Assembly (NCBI GenBank): GCA_030148625.1
Contig: JASBTC010000100.1
Coordinates: 1 to 6,874 of the forward strand
Direction: 5' to 3'
Source of the DNA: Sphingobium sp.
GTDB taxonomy: Bacteria; Pseudomonadota; Alphaproteobacteria; Sphingomonadales; Sphingomonadaceae
DNA: 6,874 bases
The position numbers were made by a program, and so were the translations under genes. A model generated the notes under the pieces. That model made no database searches. It had not been told where the DNA came from and saw only the letters and a list, made by a program, of their open reading frames with translations. Shown here in pieces: positions 1 to 6,649 of this stretch (position 1 is the stretch's first letter; every line of letters begins with the position of its first letter).

Positions 1-33
1 TCCACGTCCTATTAGAGTAAAGATTATAAGGAT

Positions 34-41
34 AGGAGGGG
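34..41 (+). promoter_or_regulatory. Strong ribosome binding site for the PQQ dehydrogenase
   Basis: The sequence AGGAGGGG lies just before the ATG at 45; the AGGAGG core is five bases from the start codon, close to ideal Shine-Dalgarno spacing. It fixes the start of the dehydrogenase gene. The rest of 1-33 is unusually AT-rich for this window and contains TTATAA at 24-29. A promoter probably lies there or just upstream of the window, but no -35/-10 pair can be assigned with confidence. Confidence 0.8.
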
Positions 42-44
42 CTG

Positions 45-2423
45 ATGCGGCGGATCGTCGCGCTTTTGCCGTGCGCGCTTGCGGGATTGCTGCTTGCGGG
101 TATCGGCGCGGCGCTGGGCTGGTGGGGCGTTCGCCTCGCCGCGCTCGGCGGCTCCCCCTATTATGCGATGGCGGGACCAGCGCTGCTGATTGCCGGCATC
201 GCGATCCTGTTGCGGCGACGTTGGGGCTATTGGCTCTATCTCGCGACGACGATCGCGACACTGATCTGGGCGCTCTGGGAAGTGGGCCTCGACCGCTGGG
301 GGCTGATGGCCCGCCTACTCGCCCCTGCCCTGCTATTGGTCGTACTGACATTGCTCGCACCTTTGCTCAGGCCGGCGCGCTTCGAGAAGGGCCGGATCGG
401 CAGCCGCGCCCTGTTCGGCTTCGCACTCGTCCAGCTCGTCATTCTGGGCGGCGCCTGGCTGGCCGTCCGCGATCCGGCCCCGTCGGCAAAGGGTGATGCG
501 ACCGAGGTCGCGGGTGTGGCCGACGGCATCTGGGCCAATTATGGCGGCGACTGGAAAGGCGATCATTTCAGCCCGCTCGGGCAGATCACGCCGGCCAATG
601 CGGCGCGGCTCGAACATGCCTGGACCTATCGCGTCGGCGGGCTCGACGATCTCGGCACCAACAGCCGCTTCACCGCGACGCCGCTCGCGATCGACGACAC
701 GCTCTACCTCTGCGATCCGCGCAACATCATCGTCGCGCTCGATGCGACGACCGGGAAGCAGCGTTGGCGACACGATCCGAAGGTCGTCGCCTCCAAGGCG
801 TTTTCGGTGGTGTGCCGCGGCGTCGCGCATCATCGTTCGGGGGATGCGGGGCAGTGCGCCTCGCGCATCCTGGAAGCGACGCTCGATGCGCGGCTGATCG
901 CGGTCGATGCGCGCGACGGGACGCCCTGTGCCGGCTTCGGCGATGCAGGCGCGGTCGATCTGCGTCCGGGCGTGCAGACGCGCTTCGACGGCTATTATTA
1001 CGTGACCTCCGCGCCGACCATCATCGGCGATCTCGCAGTGCTCGGCGGCTACGTCATCGACAACCAGCGCGTCGATGCGCCGCACAGCGTGATCCGCGCC
1101 TATGACGTGCGCAGCGGCGCGCTGCGCTGGGTGTGGGACGCCGGTGCACCGCCGGGCAAGCCGCCGGGAAAACCGGGCGAGCTGTTTTCCGCAGGCAATC
1201 CCAATGCCTGGACCGCGTTCAGCGCCGATCCCGCGCTCGGGCTGGTCTATGTGCCCACGGGCAACAGCTCACCCGATTTCTTCGGTGGCCTCAGGACGCC
1301 CGCGGCCGAGCGCTACGGCACCTCGATCGTCGCGCTCGACGCGGCGAGCGGCGCGGTGCGCTGGTCGTTCCAGACCGTCCATCACGACCTGTGGGATTAC
1401 GACATGCCGGCCCAGCCAGCGCTGGTCGACCTGGGCAATGGCGATGACGCGGTGCCCGCGCTGGTGGCTACCGGCAAGACCGGCGAAGTCTTCCTGCTCG
1501 ATCGTCGCGACGGACGCCCGATCGCCCCGGTCGAGGAACGCGCCGTGCCCCGCTCCACCGTAGCCGGCGAACGGAGCGCCCCCACCCAGCCCTATTCGGT
1601 CGGCATGCCCAGCTTCGCGCCACCGCGCGTCGAGGAACGCGCGCTCTGGGGCGCGACGCCGATCGACATGCTGCTGTGCCGGCTGCGCTTTCGCGAGCTC
1701 CATTATGCGGGCGCCTATACGCCGCCATCGGTCGAACCCTGGCTGATGGCGCCCGGCACCTTCGGCGCGATCAACTGGGGTGGCGTCGCGATCGACCGGT
1801 CGCGCGGGCTGATGATCGTCAACAGCTCGTCCATGCCGTTCACCGGACAGCTCGTCCCGCGCGCCGAGGCCGATGCGCAGGGCGCAGCACCCTTCGATCC
1901 GGACTCGAAGCGGCCGATGCGCTCGGCCAAGGGCCAACCGATGCCGCCCATGGCCATGCAGGACACCCCGTTCGGACTGCGGCTGATGCCCTTCCTGTCG
2001 CCGATCGGCTTCCCCTGCGCCGCGCCGCCCTGGGGCGAGATCGCCGCGATCGACCTGAAAAGCCGCAAACTGGCATGGCGCCGTCCCTTCGGCACCACCA
2101 AAGGCCTTGCGCCGTTCGGCCTCGCTTTGCCGATGGGCATCTTCAATCTCGGCGGGGCCGTGACCACCGCCGGCGGGGTCACCTTCATCGGTGCGGCGAC
2201 CGACGGCTATCTTCGCGCGATCGAAACCGCCACCGGTACCGAACTCTGGCGTTCGCCATTGCCCGCCGGCGGCCAGGCCACGCCGATCAGCTATTCGGCG
2301 CGCGACGGCCGCCAGATGGTCGCGATCGTCGCCGGCGGGCACGGATCGCTCAGAACCCCACGCGGCGATTATGTCGTCGCCTATTCGCTTCCCCGCAGCC
2401 AGATCAGAAAGACGACGCCATGA
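45..2423 (+). CDS. gcd: Membrane-bound PQQ-dependent dehydrogenase, glucose/quinate/shikimate family
   Basis: The 792-residue product matches the length and plan of Escherichia coli membrane glucose dehydrogenase (796 aa). Members oxidise glucose, quinate or shikimate on the periplasmic side and pass electrons to ubiquinone. Five hydrophobic segments (about 4-26, 41-56, 61-79, 90-108, 121-141) form the membrane anchor, and the eight-bladed PQQ propeller starts near 160 (YGGDWKGDHFSPL). From remembered E. coli residues, H263 in CRGVAHH corresponds to H262, D451 in HHDLWDYDMP to the catalytic base D466, and K478 in GKTG to PQQ-contacting K493. The D451-K478 spacing of 27 is identical. D720 and H766 (AGGHGS) correspond to D730 and H775. 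The key residues are therefore intact and the enzyme is probably active if PQQ is available; no PQQ-synthesis gene is in the window. The start is set by the SD at 34-41. The stop overlaps the next gene's ATG. The family call is firm, but the substrate (glucose versus quinate/shikimate or another polyol) is not resolved, so the symbol is provisional. Confidence 0.93.
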   Translation: MRRIVALLPCALAGLLLAGIGAALGWWGVRLAALGGSPYYAMAGPALLIAGIAILLRRRWGYWLYLATTIATLIWALWEVGLDRWGLMARLLAPALLLVVLTLLAPLLRPARFEKGRIGSRALFGFALVQLVILGGAWLAVRDPAPSAKGDATEVAGVADGIWANYGGDWKGDHFSPLGQITPANAARLEHAWTYRVGGLDDLGTNSRFTATPLAIDDTLYLCDPRNIIVALDATTGKQRWRHDPKVVASKAFSVVCRGVAHHRSGDAGQCASRILEATLDARLIAVDARDGTPCAGFGDAGAVDLRPGVQTRFDGYYYVTSAPTIIGDLAVLGGYVIDNQRVDAPHSVIRAYDVRSGALRWVWDAGAPPGKPPGKPGELFSAGNPNAWTAFSADPALGLVYVPTGNSSPDFFGGLRTPAAERYGTSIVALDAASGAVRWSFQTVHHDLWDYDMPAQPALVDLGNGDDAVPALVATGKTGEVFLLDRRDGRPIAPVEERAVPRSTVAGERSAPTQPYSVGMPSFAPPRVEERALWGATPIDMLLCRLRFRELHYAGAYTPPSVEPWLMAPGTFGAINWGGVAIDRSRGLMIVNSSSMPFTGQLVPRAEADAQGAAPFDPDSKRPMRSAKGQPMPPMAMQDTPFGLRLMPFLSPIGFPCAAPPWGEIAAIDLKSRKLAWRRPFGTTKGLAPFGLALPMGIFNLGGAVTTAGGVTFIGAATDGYLRAIETATGTELWRSPLPAGGQATPISYSARDGRQMVAIVAGGHGSLRTPRGDYVVAYSLPRSQIRKTTP

Positions 2424-3637
2424 CCGATTGGAACAGCCTGTACGCATCGCGCATGGACGGCGTCGTCGCGTCGGACATACGCGAGCGCATGAAGCTGCTC
2501 GCGGCGCGCGAGATCATCCATCTCGGCGGCGGCCTGCCCGATCCGGAGATCTTCCCTTATGATGCGCTTTCGGCGGGGTCGCAGGCGATCTGGGCCGATC
2601 GGGCGCTGGCACGCACCGCCCTGCAATATGCGCCGAGCGAAGGCCATGGGCCGCTGCGCGCGTGGATCGCGGACTATCTGACGCGCACCGGATCGCCATG
2701 CGGCGTCGACAACATCCTGATCACCAACGGATCGCAGCAAGGCCTGGATTTCATCGCCAAGCTGCTGCTGTCGCCGGGCGACACCGCGATGGTCGAGATT
2801 CCCAGCTTCATCGGCGCGCTGCGTGCATTCGACGCCTATCAGCCGCGCTATCTCGGCCTGCCGGAAGATGCCGAGGACTGGCGGGCGGAGAAACTTTCGG
2901 GCGCCAAATTCTGCTATGTCGGCCCCGATTTCCGCAATCCGACCGGCACCACCATGACGCTCGACGAGCGCAACGCGCTACTCGATCTGGCGGACGCGAC
3001 GGGCATGGCGCTGGTCGAGGACGGCTGCTACGAACAACTCCGCTATGACGGCGAGACGATACCGTCGCTGCTGTCGCTCGCCATCCGGCGCCATGGCGAT
3101 ATCGAGAATATTCCCGTCCTCCAGACCGGCACCTTCTCCAAGACCATCGCGCCATCCTTGCGGGTAGGCTGGATCGCGGGACCGGCGGACGCGATCCGCA
3201 AGCTGGTGCTGATCAAGCAGGCGAGCGATCTCGCGACCAGCGCGCTCAACCAGATGCTGCTGCTCGAGGTGGTGAAAACCCATCTCGACGACGCAATCGA
3301 TGTGGCCTGCACAGTCTATCGCGAACGGCGGGATTCGATGCTGAGGGCACTTGCCGAGAACATGCCCGAGGGTGTGCGCTGGACGATGCCCGAAGGGGGT
3401 CTCTATGTCTGGGTCGAATTGCCCGACGGCATGGACGCGACCTTGTTCGCGCAGCGCGCACTGGCCGAACATTCGGTGTCGATCATCTCCGGCGCGGCCT
3501 TCTATCCGGCCGGCGCGAGCAACGTCGCGGTCAAGCGCAACACCTTCCGCCTGAGCTTCTCGATGATCGGCGCCGATCCGGCGCGGACGGGTGTGGAGAG
3601 GCTGGGGGTGCTGGCGCGGGAGATGGCGGTGGTCTGA
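2420..3637 (+). CDS. PLP-dependent class I/II aminotransferase (2-aminoadipate/ARO8-like group)
   Basis: The 405-residue fold-type I aminotransferase resembles the 2-aminoadipate aminotransferase/ARO8 group without the MocR DNA-binding domain. Family signatures occur in order: GGGLPDPEIFP (36-46), QYAPSEGHGPLR (69-80), NGSQQGLD (103-110), FRNPTG with N173, VEDGCYEQLRYDG with D201 and Y204 (PLP pyridine contacts), TGTFSK with K241 as the Schiff-base lysine, R248 in SLRVGW for phosphate, and R377 in FRLSFS for the substrate carboxylate. It is full length with no missing catalytic residue. The ATG at 2420 overlaps the upstream stop (ATGA), and only a weak purine stretch (AGAAAG) precedes it, which suggests translational coupling to the dehydrogenase. 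The same frame is open upstream to 1676, but that stretch is antisense-like shadow of the dehydrogenase and lacks family homology. The amino donor and acceptor cannot be inferred. Related enzymes act on 2-aminoadipate, aromatic or branched-chain amino acids. Location is cytoplasmic (no signal peptide). Confidence 0.92.
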   Translation: MTDWNSLYASRMDGVVASDIRERMKLLAAREIIHLGGGLPDPEIFPYDALSAGSQAIWADRALARTALQYAPSEGHGPLRAWIADYLTRTGSPCGVDNILITNGSQQGLDFIAKLLLSPGDTAMVEIPSFIGALRAFDAYQPRYLGLPEDAEDWRAEKLSGAKFCYVGPDFRNPTGTTMTLDERNALLDLADATGMALVEDGCYEQLRYDGETIPSLLSLAIRRHGDIENIPVLQTGTFSKTIAPSLRVGWIAGPADAIRKLVLIKQASDLATSALNQMLLLEVVKTHLDDAIDVACTVYRERRDSMLRALAENMPEGVRWTMPEGGLYVWVELPDGMDATLFAQRALAEHSVSIISGAAFYPAGASNVAVKRNTFRLSFSMIGADPARTGVERLGVLAREMAVV

Positions 3638-3642
3638 ACTTT

Positions 3643-3672
3643 AAAACCCTCGCCCCCTTTAGGGGGAGAGGG
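3643..3672 (-). terminator. Probable intrinsic terminator of the ridA operon
   Basis: Read on the - strand, the hairpin at 3672-3647 has a 5 bp + mismatch + 5 bp GC stem (CCCTC/GAGGG and CCCCC/GGGGG) and a four-base loop. It is followed directly by TTTT (3646-3643) and then AAAG. This is the layout of a rho-independent terminator, 142 bases beyond the ridA-type stop codon. In the + direction the hairpin is preceded by AAAA and followed by TGATC, so it lacks a T run and would terminate the aminotransferase transcript less well. Confidence 0.5.
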
Positions 3673-3789
3673 TGATCGAGCGTAGCGAGATCGGGAGAGG
3701 GGGACGTCGGGAGGAGTCTTGCTGCCGGCACTCGATTCTGCCCCGACTGCCCCCTCTCCCCAACCCTCTCCCCCTGAAGGGGGCGAGGG
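3647..3789. repeat. Nested inverted repeat (REP/BIME-like) between convergent genes
   Basis: Two 26-base arms at 3647-3672 and 3764-3789 are inverted copies that match at 25 of 26 positions. Inside them, 3693-3711 and 3742-3760 are inverted copies matching at 17 of 19 positions (core GGGAGAGGGGG). Each outer arm is also a near-perfect palindrome with a four-base loop (TTTA or TGAA). The left spacer 3673-3692 holds GATC-GAGCGTAGCGA-GATC, a small hairpin with two G/A mismatches. The right spacer is only three bases. A short apex stem, GAGT (3714-3717) with ACTC (3730-3733), closes the structure. The composition is far more biased (G runs against C runs) than the coding flanks, and no gene is credible here. 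It fills most of the 176-base spacer 3638-3813. It resembles dispersed palindromic elements of GC-rich Proteobacteria. Membership of a genome-wide family is inferred. Confidence 0.85.
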
Positions 3790-3813
3790 AGCAGAAGGCA
3801 TTACGCCTTGTCC

Positions 3814-4170
3814 TCAATCCACCGCCGCAGTCACCGCGATCTCCAGCGCGTAGAGCGGCGAGGCCAGCCCGACCTGCAACGTCGTGCGGGTCGGTGCGCA
3901 GCCGGGGACGATCCATGGGTCCCAGGCCGTATTGAGTTCGGGCAGCACCGCCATGTCGGGCAGATACACCGTCGCAGTCAGCAGGCGCGATCGATCGCTT
4001 CCCGCCTCGATCAGCAGCGCATCGATGCGTTCGAGCACCTCGCGCACCTGATCCGCCACGGCACCACCGCGATGGTCGATCGCCACCTGGCCCGAAAGAT
4101 AGGCGACGCCGCCGTGCACGACGGCGCCACTCATCCGGGGATTGGCCGCCAGACGTTTGATTTCAGCCAT
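3814..4170 (-). CDS. RidA family protein, YoaB-like subgroup
   Basis: This 118-residue protein is the normal full length for the RidA/YjgF/YER057c/UK114 family. Archetypal RidA hydrolyses reactive enamine/imine intermediates such as 2-aminoacrylate released by PLP enzymes and works as a cytoplasmic trimer. Visible features are RMSGAVVHGGVAYLSGQVA (12-30), ERIDALLIEAGSDRSRLLTA (47-66), NTAWDPWI (80-87), CAPTRTTLQV (91-100) and ALEIAVTAAV (108-117). R95 and E110 have the same 15-residue spacing as the RidA active-site pair R105/E120, so the carboxylate-binding arginine is kept. The pattern around NTAWDPWIVPG and PTRTTLQVGLASP is closest to E. coli YoaB, not to archetypal RidA, so the exact activity is uncertain. 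ATG 4170 is preferred. AGGAA lies nine bases upstream, and the nearer ATG at 4177 runs into a stop after four codons. It begins 14 bases after the receptor stop, so it is very probably co-transcribed and lies last in the operon. Confidence 0.92.
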   Translation of the reverse strand: MAEIKRLAANPRMSGAVVHGGVAYLSGQVAIDHRGGAVADQVREVLERIDALLIEAGSDRSRLLTATVYLPDMAVLPELNTAWDPWIVPGCAPTRTTLQVGLASPLYALEIAVTAAVD

Positions 4171-4179
4171 TCCCCATGG

Positions 4180-4184
4180 TTCCT
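4180..4184 (-). promoter_or_regulatory. Ribosome binding site of the ridA-type gene
   Basis: AGGAA on the - strand lies directly after the receptor's TGA (4187-4185) and nine bases before the ATG at 4170. With so short a gap there is no room for a separate promoter or terminator between the two genes. Confidence 0.6.
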
Positions 4185-6587
4185 TCAGAAAGAATAGCGC
4201 AGCGAGGCGCCGTACATGCGCGGCTCGTTGTAGATGCGCTGGTTGATACCGAGGCTGGAATTGATCAGCGACGCACCGCCGATCTTGTACTGGGTATTGG
4301 TCAGGTTGGTGACGTAGAATGCCAGGTCGAACCGGCTGCCCGCCACCTTGCTCCAGTCGAAGTGCAGGTCGATCGTGTCGGTCGGCGACTGGCGGCTTTC
4401 GCCGTCATAGACGTTCGCGCCGCTGGGCAGGGTGATGAACGGCACCAGCCCCAGGATCACCGAGCTCTTATGCGCCCAATTGGCCGACAGCTCGACCTCG
4501 CCGATCGAGTCGGGCAGCGGCAGCGTGTAGCGCGCGTTGATGTTCAGCTTGTGCTTCGGCGTGAACGGGAAGATGCGGCCGCCCTGCTCGGTCGGCGCGT
4601 TGGTCACCGGATCGCGGCGCGAATAGTCGAGGAACGCGCCGTATTTCGCCTTGGTATAGGCATAGGCGACCATCACGTTGAACGCGCTGGTCGGTGCGAT
4701 CGTCACTTCGGCCTCCATGCCCTTGATCTTCGCCGACGCCGCGTTGACCAGCGCGCTGACATTCGCCGTGCCGACACCGAAGGTCTGGTTCAGCTGCGCG
4801 TCGTCGAGCCATTGATGATAGGCGGCCAGATTGGTGCGGACGCGCCAGTCGCCGAGCCGGAAATCCGACTTGAGACCGACCTCGACGTCGCGGATCGTCT
4901 CGGGCTGATAGGAGAAGAGCGAGATCGCGTTGGGGATCGGCGGATTGGCGACGAGCACCGGCGCGGCGAGCGGATTGGTGCCGCCGGCGCGATAGCTCTG
5001 CCGATGCGCGACATAGATCATCGTGTCCTGGGAGATCTTGTAGTCCAGGCCGATGGTATAGGCATCGCTGCTCGCCTTGGCCTCGAACGCGGCGCGACAC
5101 GGATCGGCCTGGGCCGGGTTCGCGACGACCGTGCCGGTCTGGCCGGTCACGCAACGGCCACTCGTTACCTGATACAGAGTGAGCGCGCGGCTGTCCTTGG
5201 TCCAGCGATAGCCGGCCGATGCGGTGAGCCCTTCGAGCCCGCCGCCGAACGCGTAGCTCACATTGCCGAATACCGCGCGCGACGTATCGTCGATATACTG
5301 GTTCGCATCGGTCACCGATCCGAAGACCGAGGACTGGTGCGAATAATTGGCGGCGGGCGTATCGAGGTCGGCGGCGAAGAAGCCGACGATATATTTCAGG
5401 CGATCGTCGAAGGCCTGCCCCTGGAATTGCAGCTCGTCGGAGACCTGACGGATGTTGAGGCCCCAGGGCTGATCGGCATCGCGCGCGTTGCAGGACGCGG
5501 CATTGGCGCAGGTGTCGAAATGCAGGATGGTCAGCGCCGATCCGTCATAGTCGAAGCGGTTGAGCTGCTTGAACCGGCGATAACCGAAGATGTTCTTGAA
5601 GGTCAGCCCATCGGCGATCTCGACCGTCGTGATGTTCGAGATGCCGAAGGATCGTTTGCGATCGATACCGTCGACATTGCTATAGGTGACGCGCGGCCCC
5701 GCCGCCTTTTGCTGCGCGAGCGCGGCCTGTACCGTGCCGCCGAACAGCGTCGGGATCAGCGCGGCCGGATTGACCGCCGCCAGGATGTTCGAACTGCCAT
5801 TGGTGGTCGACCGGAAGATATCCGCGACCAGGATGTTCGAGAAGCCGTCCACCGGCTCCCACAATATCGATGTCCGACCGCTGAAGAAGCTGCGGTCGTC
5901 CTGGTATTTGCGGGTCGTGGCATTGTAGGTAAAGCCGTCGCGTTTCAGCGCCTTGGCCGCGAACCGGACGCTGAGCGTGCTCGTGATCGGAATGTTGATC
6001 GCGCCCTCGATCCCGCGATTCTCGTAATTGCCGTATTCGACCGCGAGATAGCCGTTGAAATCCTCGCTCGGCCGGCGCGGTTCGAACAGCACGGCGCCGC
6101 CCGTCGAGTTGCGGCCGAACAAGGTGCCCTGCGGCCCCTTCAGTACCTGGACGTTCTGCAGGTCGTAATAATAGCCGGGCCCGCCGCCATCGCCGATCGG
6201 CAGCGGCACCTGCGCGAAATAGGCGGGCACCGTCACCTGCTGGCCGGAGATCGACGCGCCGGATCCGGACTGGCCGCGAATGACGTAATTCTCCTCGTCG
6301 CGGCTGCTCTGCGCAGACGTCAGCGCGGGCACGATCTTGGAGAGGTCGACGGCATTGCTGATCCGCTGACTTTCGAGCGCGTCGCCCGAAAAGGCCTGAA
6401 CGGCGATCGGAATGTCCTGAAGCGCTTCTTCGCGACGCCGGGCGGTCACGACGATATCGGCGATTCCCTGGTCGCTCGTCGCCCCGGCGTCCTGCGCGGG
6501 CTGGCCCGCCTGTCCCTGGGCGAAGGCCGGGTTTGCGAACACACATGCGGCGGCAACGCCGCAAAGCAGATAATGCAGCTTCCTCAT
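4185..6587 (-). CDS. TonB-dependent outer-membrane receptor
   Basis: The 800-residue product is a complete TonB-dependent transporter, moving a bound ligand across the outer membrane using energy relayed by TonB-ExbB-ExbD. Residues 1-23 form a signal peptide (basic MRK, hydrophobic core, cleavage at AFA-Q). A TonB-box-like ADIVVTA occurs at 43-49. The plug runs from about 50 to 166, with DIPIAVQAFSGD, YVIRGQSGSG (101-110) and LKGPQGTLFGRNSTGGAV (149-166). The remainder is the 22-strand beta-barrel, ending in the outer-membrane signature SLRYSF with terminal phenylalanine. Start 6587 is chosen because the signal peptide begins there and GGAGAGGG precedes it at good spacing. The in-frame ATG at 6653 would add 22 polar residues ahead of the signal peptide and overlap the SDR gene. 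The mature protein has only four cysteines, in two close pairs (C360/C366, C479/C497). The ligand is unknown. Sphingomonad receptors of this type often import plant or aromatic compounds and sugars as well as siderophores, so iron should not be assumed. Confidence 0.95.
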   Translation of the reverse strand: MRKLHYLLCGVAAACVFANPAFAQGQAGQPAQDAGATSDQGIADIVVTARRREEALQDIPIAVQAFSGDALESQRISNAVDLSKIVPALTSAQSSRDEENYVIRGQSGSGASISGQQVTVPAYFAQVPLPIGDGGGPGYYYDLQNVQVLKGPQGTLFGRNSTGGAVLFEPRRPSEDFNGYLAVEYGNYENRGIEGAINIPITSTLSVRFAAKALKRDGFTYNATTRKYQDDRSFFSGRTSILWEPVDGFSNILVADIFRSTTNGSSNILAAVNPAALIPTLFGGTVQAALAQQKAAGPRVTYSNVDGIDRKRSFGISNITTVEIADGLTFKNIFGYRRFKQLNRFDYDGSALTILHFDTCANAASCNARDADQPWGLNIRQVSDELQFQGQAFDDRLKYIVGFFAADLDTPAANYSHQSSVFGSVTDANQYIDDTSRAVFGNVSYAFGGGLEGLTASAGYRWTKDSRALTLYQVTSGRCVTGQTGTVVANPAQADPCRAAFEAKASSDAYTIGLDYKISQDTMIYVAHRQSYRAGGTNPLAAPVLVANPPIPNAISLFSYQPETIRDVEVGLKSDFRLGDWRVRTNLAAYHQWLDDAQLNQTFGVGTANVSALVNAASAKIKGMEAEVTIAPTSAFNVMVAYAYTKAKYGAFLDYSRRDPVTNAPTEQGGRIFPFTPKHKLNINARYTLPLPDSIGEVELSANWAHKSSVILGLVPFITLPSGANVYDGESRQSPTDTIDLHFDWSKVAGSRFDLAFYVTNLTNTQYKIGGASLINSSLGINQRIYNEPRMYGASLRYSF

Positions 6588-6649
6588 CGATGTTTCCCTC
6601 TCCGTTGTCGCGCATTGTTCTTGTTGGCTGGGCCGCGCGTGGCCCCGGA
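6588..6649 (-). other. Short intergenic gap between SDR and receptor genes
   Basis: The 62 bases hold the receptor's Shine-Dalgarno and, next to the SDR stop, a GC-rich inverted repeat GGGCC (6630-6634)/GGCCC (6641-6645) with a six-base loop. No T run follows on the - strand and no promoter is evident. Read-through from the SDR gene into the receptor gene is the simplest view, perhaps with some attenuation at the hairpin. Confidence 0.45.
6596..6603 (-). promoter_or_regulatory. Ribosome binding site deciding the receptor start
   Basis: On the - strand GGAGAGGG occupies 6603-6596, eight bases before the ATG at 6587. It supports the short start, which places the signal peptide exactly at the N-terminus, over the longer open frame beginning at 6653. 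Confidence 0.75.

Noticed and set aside
24..29. TTATAA as a -10 promoter box for the dehydrogenase
   Set aside because: It lies so close to the Shine-Dalgarno that transcription would begin within or after it, and no matching -35 is seen. The AT-rich stretch is noted only as a possible promoter area.
1676..2419. Upstream in-frame extension of the aminotransferase
   Set aside because: The extension is Arg/Ala-rich with no family match and lies wholly inside the dehydrogenase. The family N-terminus begins at the ATG at 2420.
1269..2447. 392-codon open frame on the - strand, opposite the dehydrogenase
   Set aside because: It has shadow-type composition, no recognisable domain and no plausible ribosome binding site, and it overlaps a well-supported gene for its whole length.
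3647..3801. Small genes or a CRISPR-like array in the repeat region
   Set aside because: Open frames here are proline/arginine-rich translations of G and C runs. The repeats are inverted, not direct and evenly spaced, so neither coding sequence nor CRISPR fits.
6630..6645. GGGCC/GGCCC hairpin after the SDR stop as a terminator
   Set aside because: The stem is only five to six pairs and no T run follows on the - strand, so intrinsic termination is not supported. It may be chance in GC-rich DNA.
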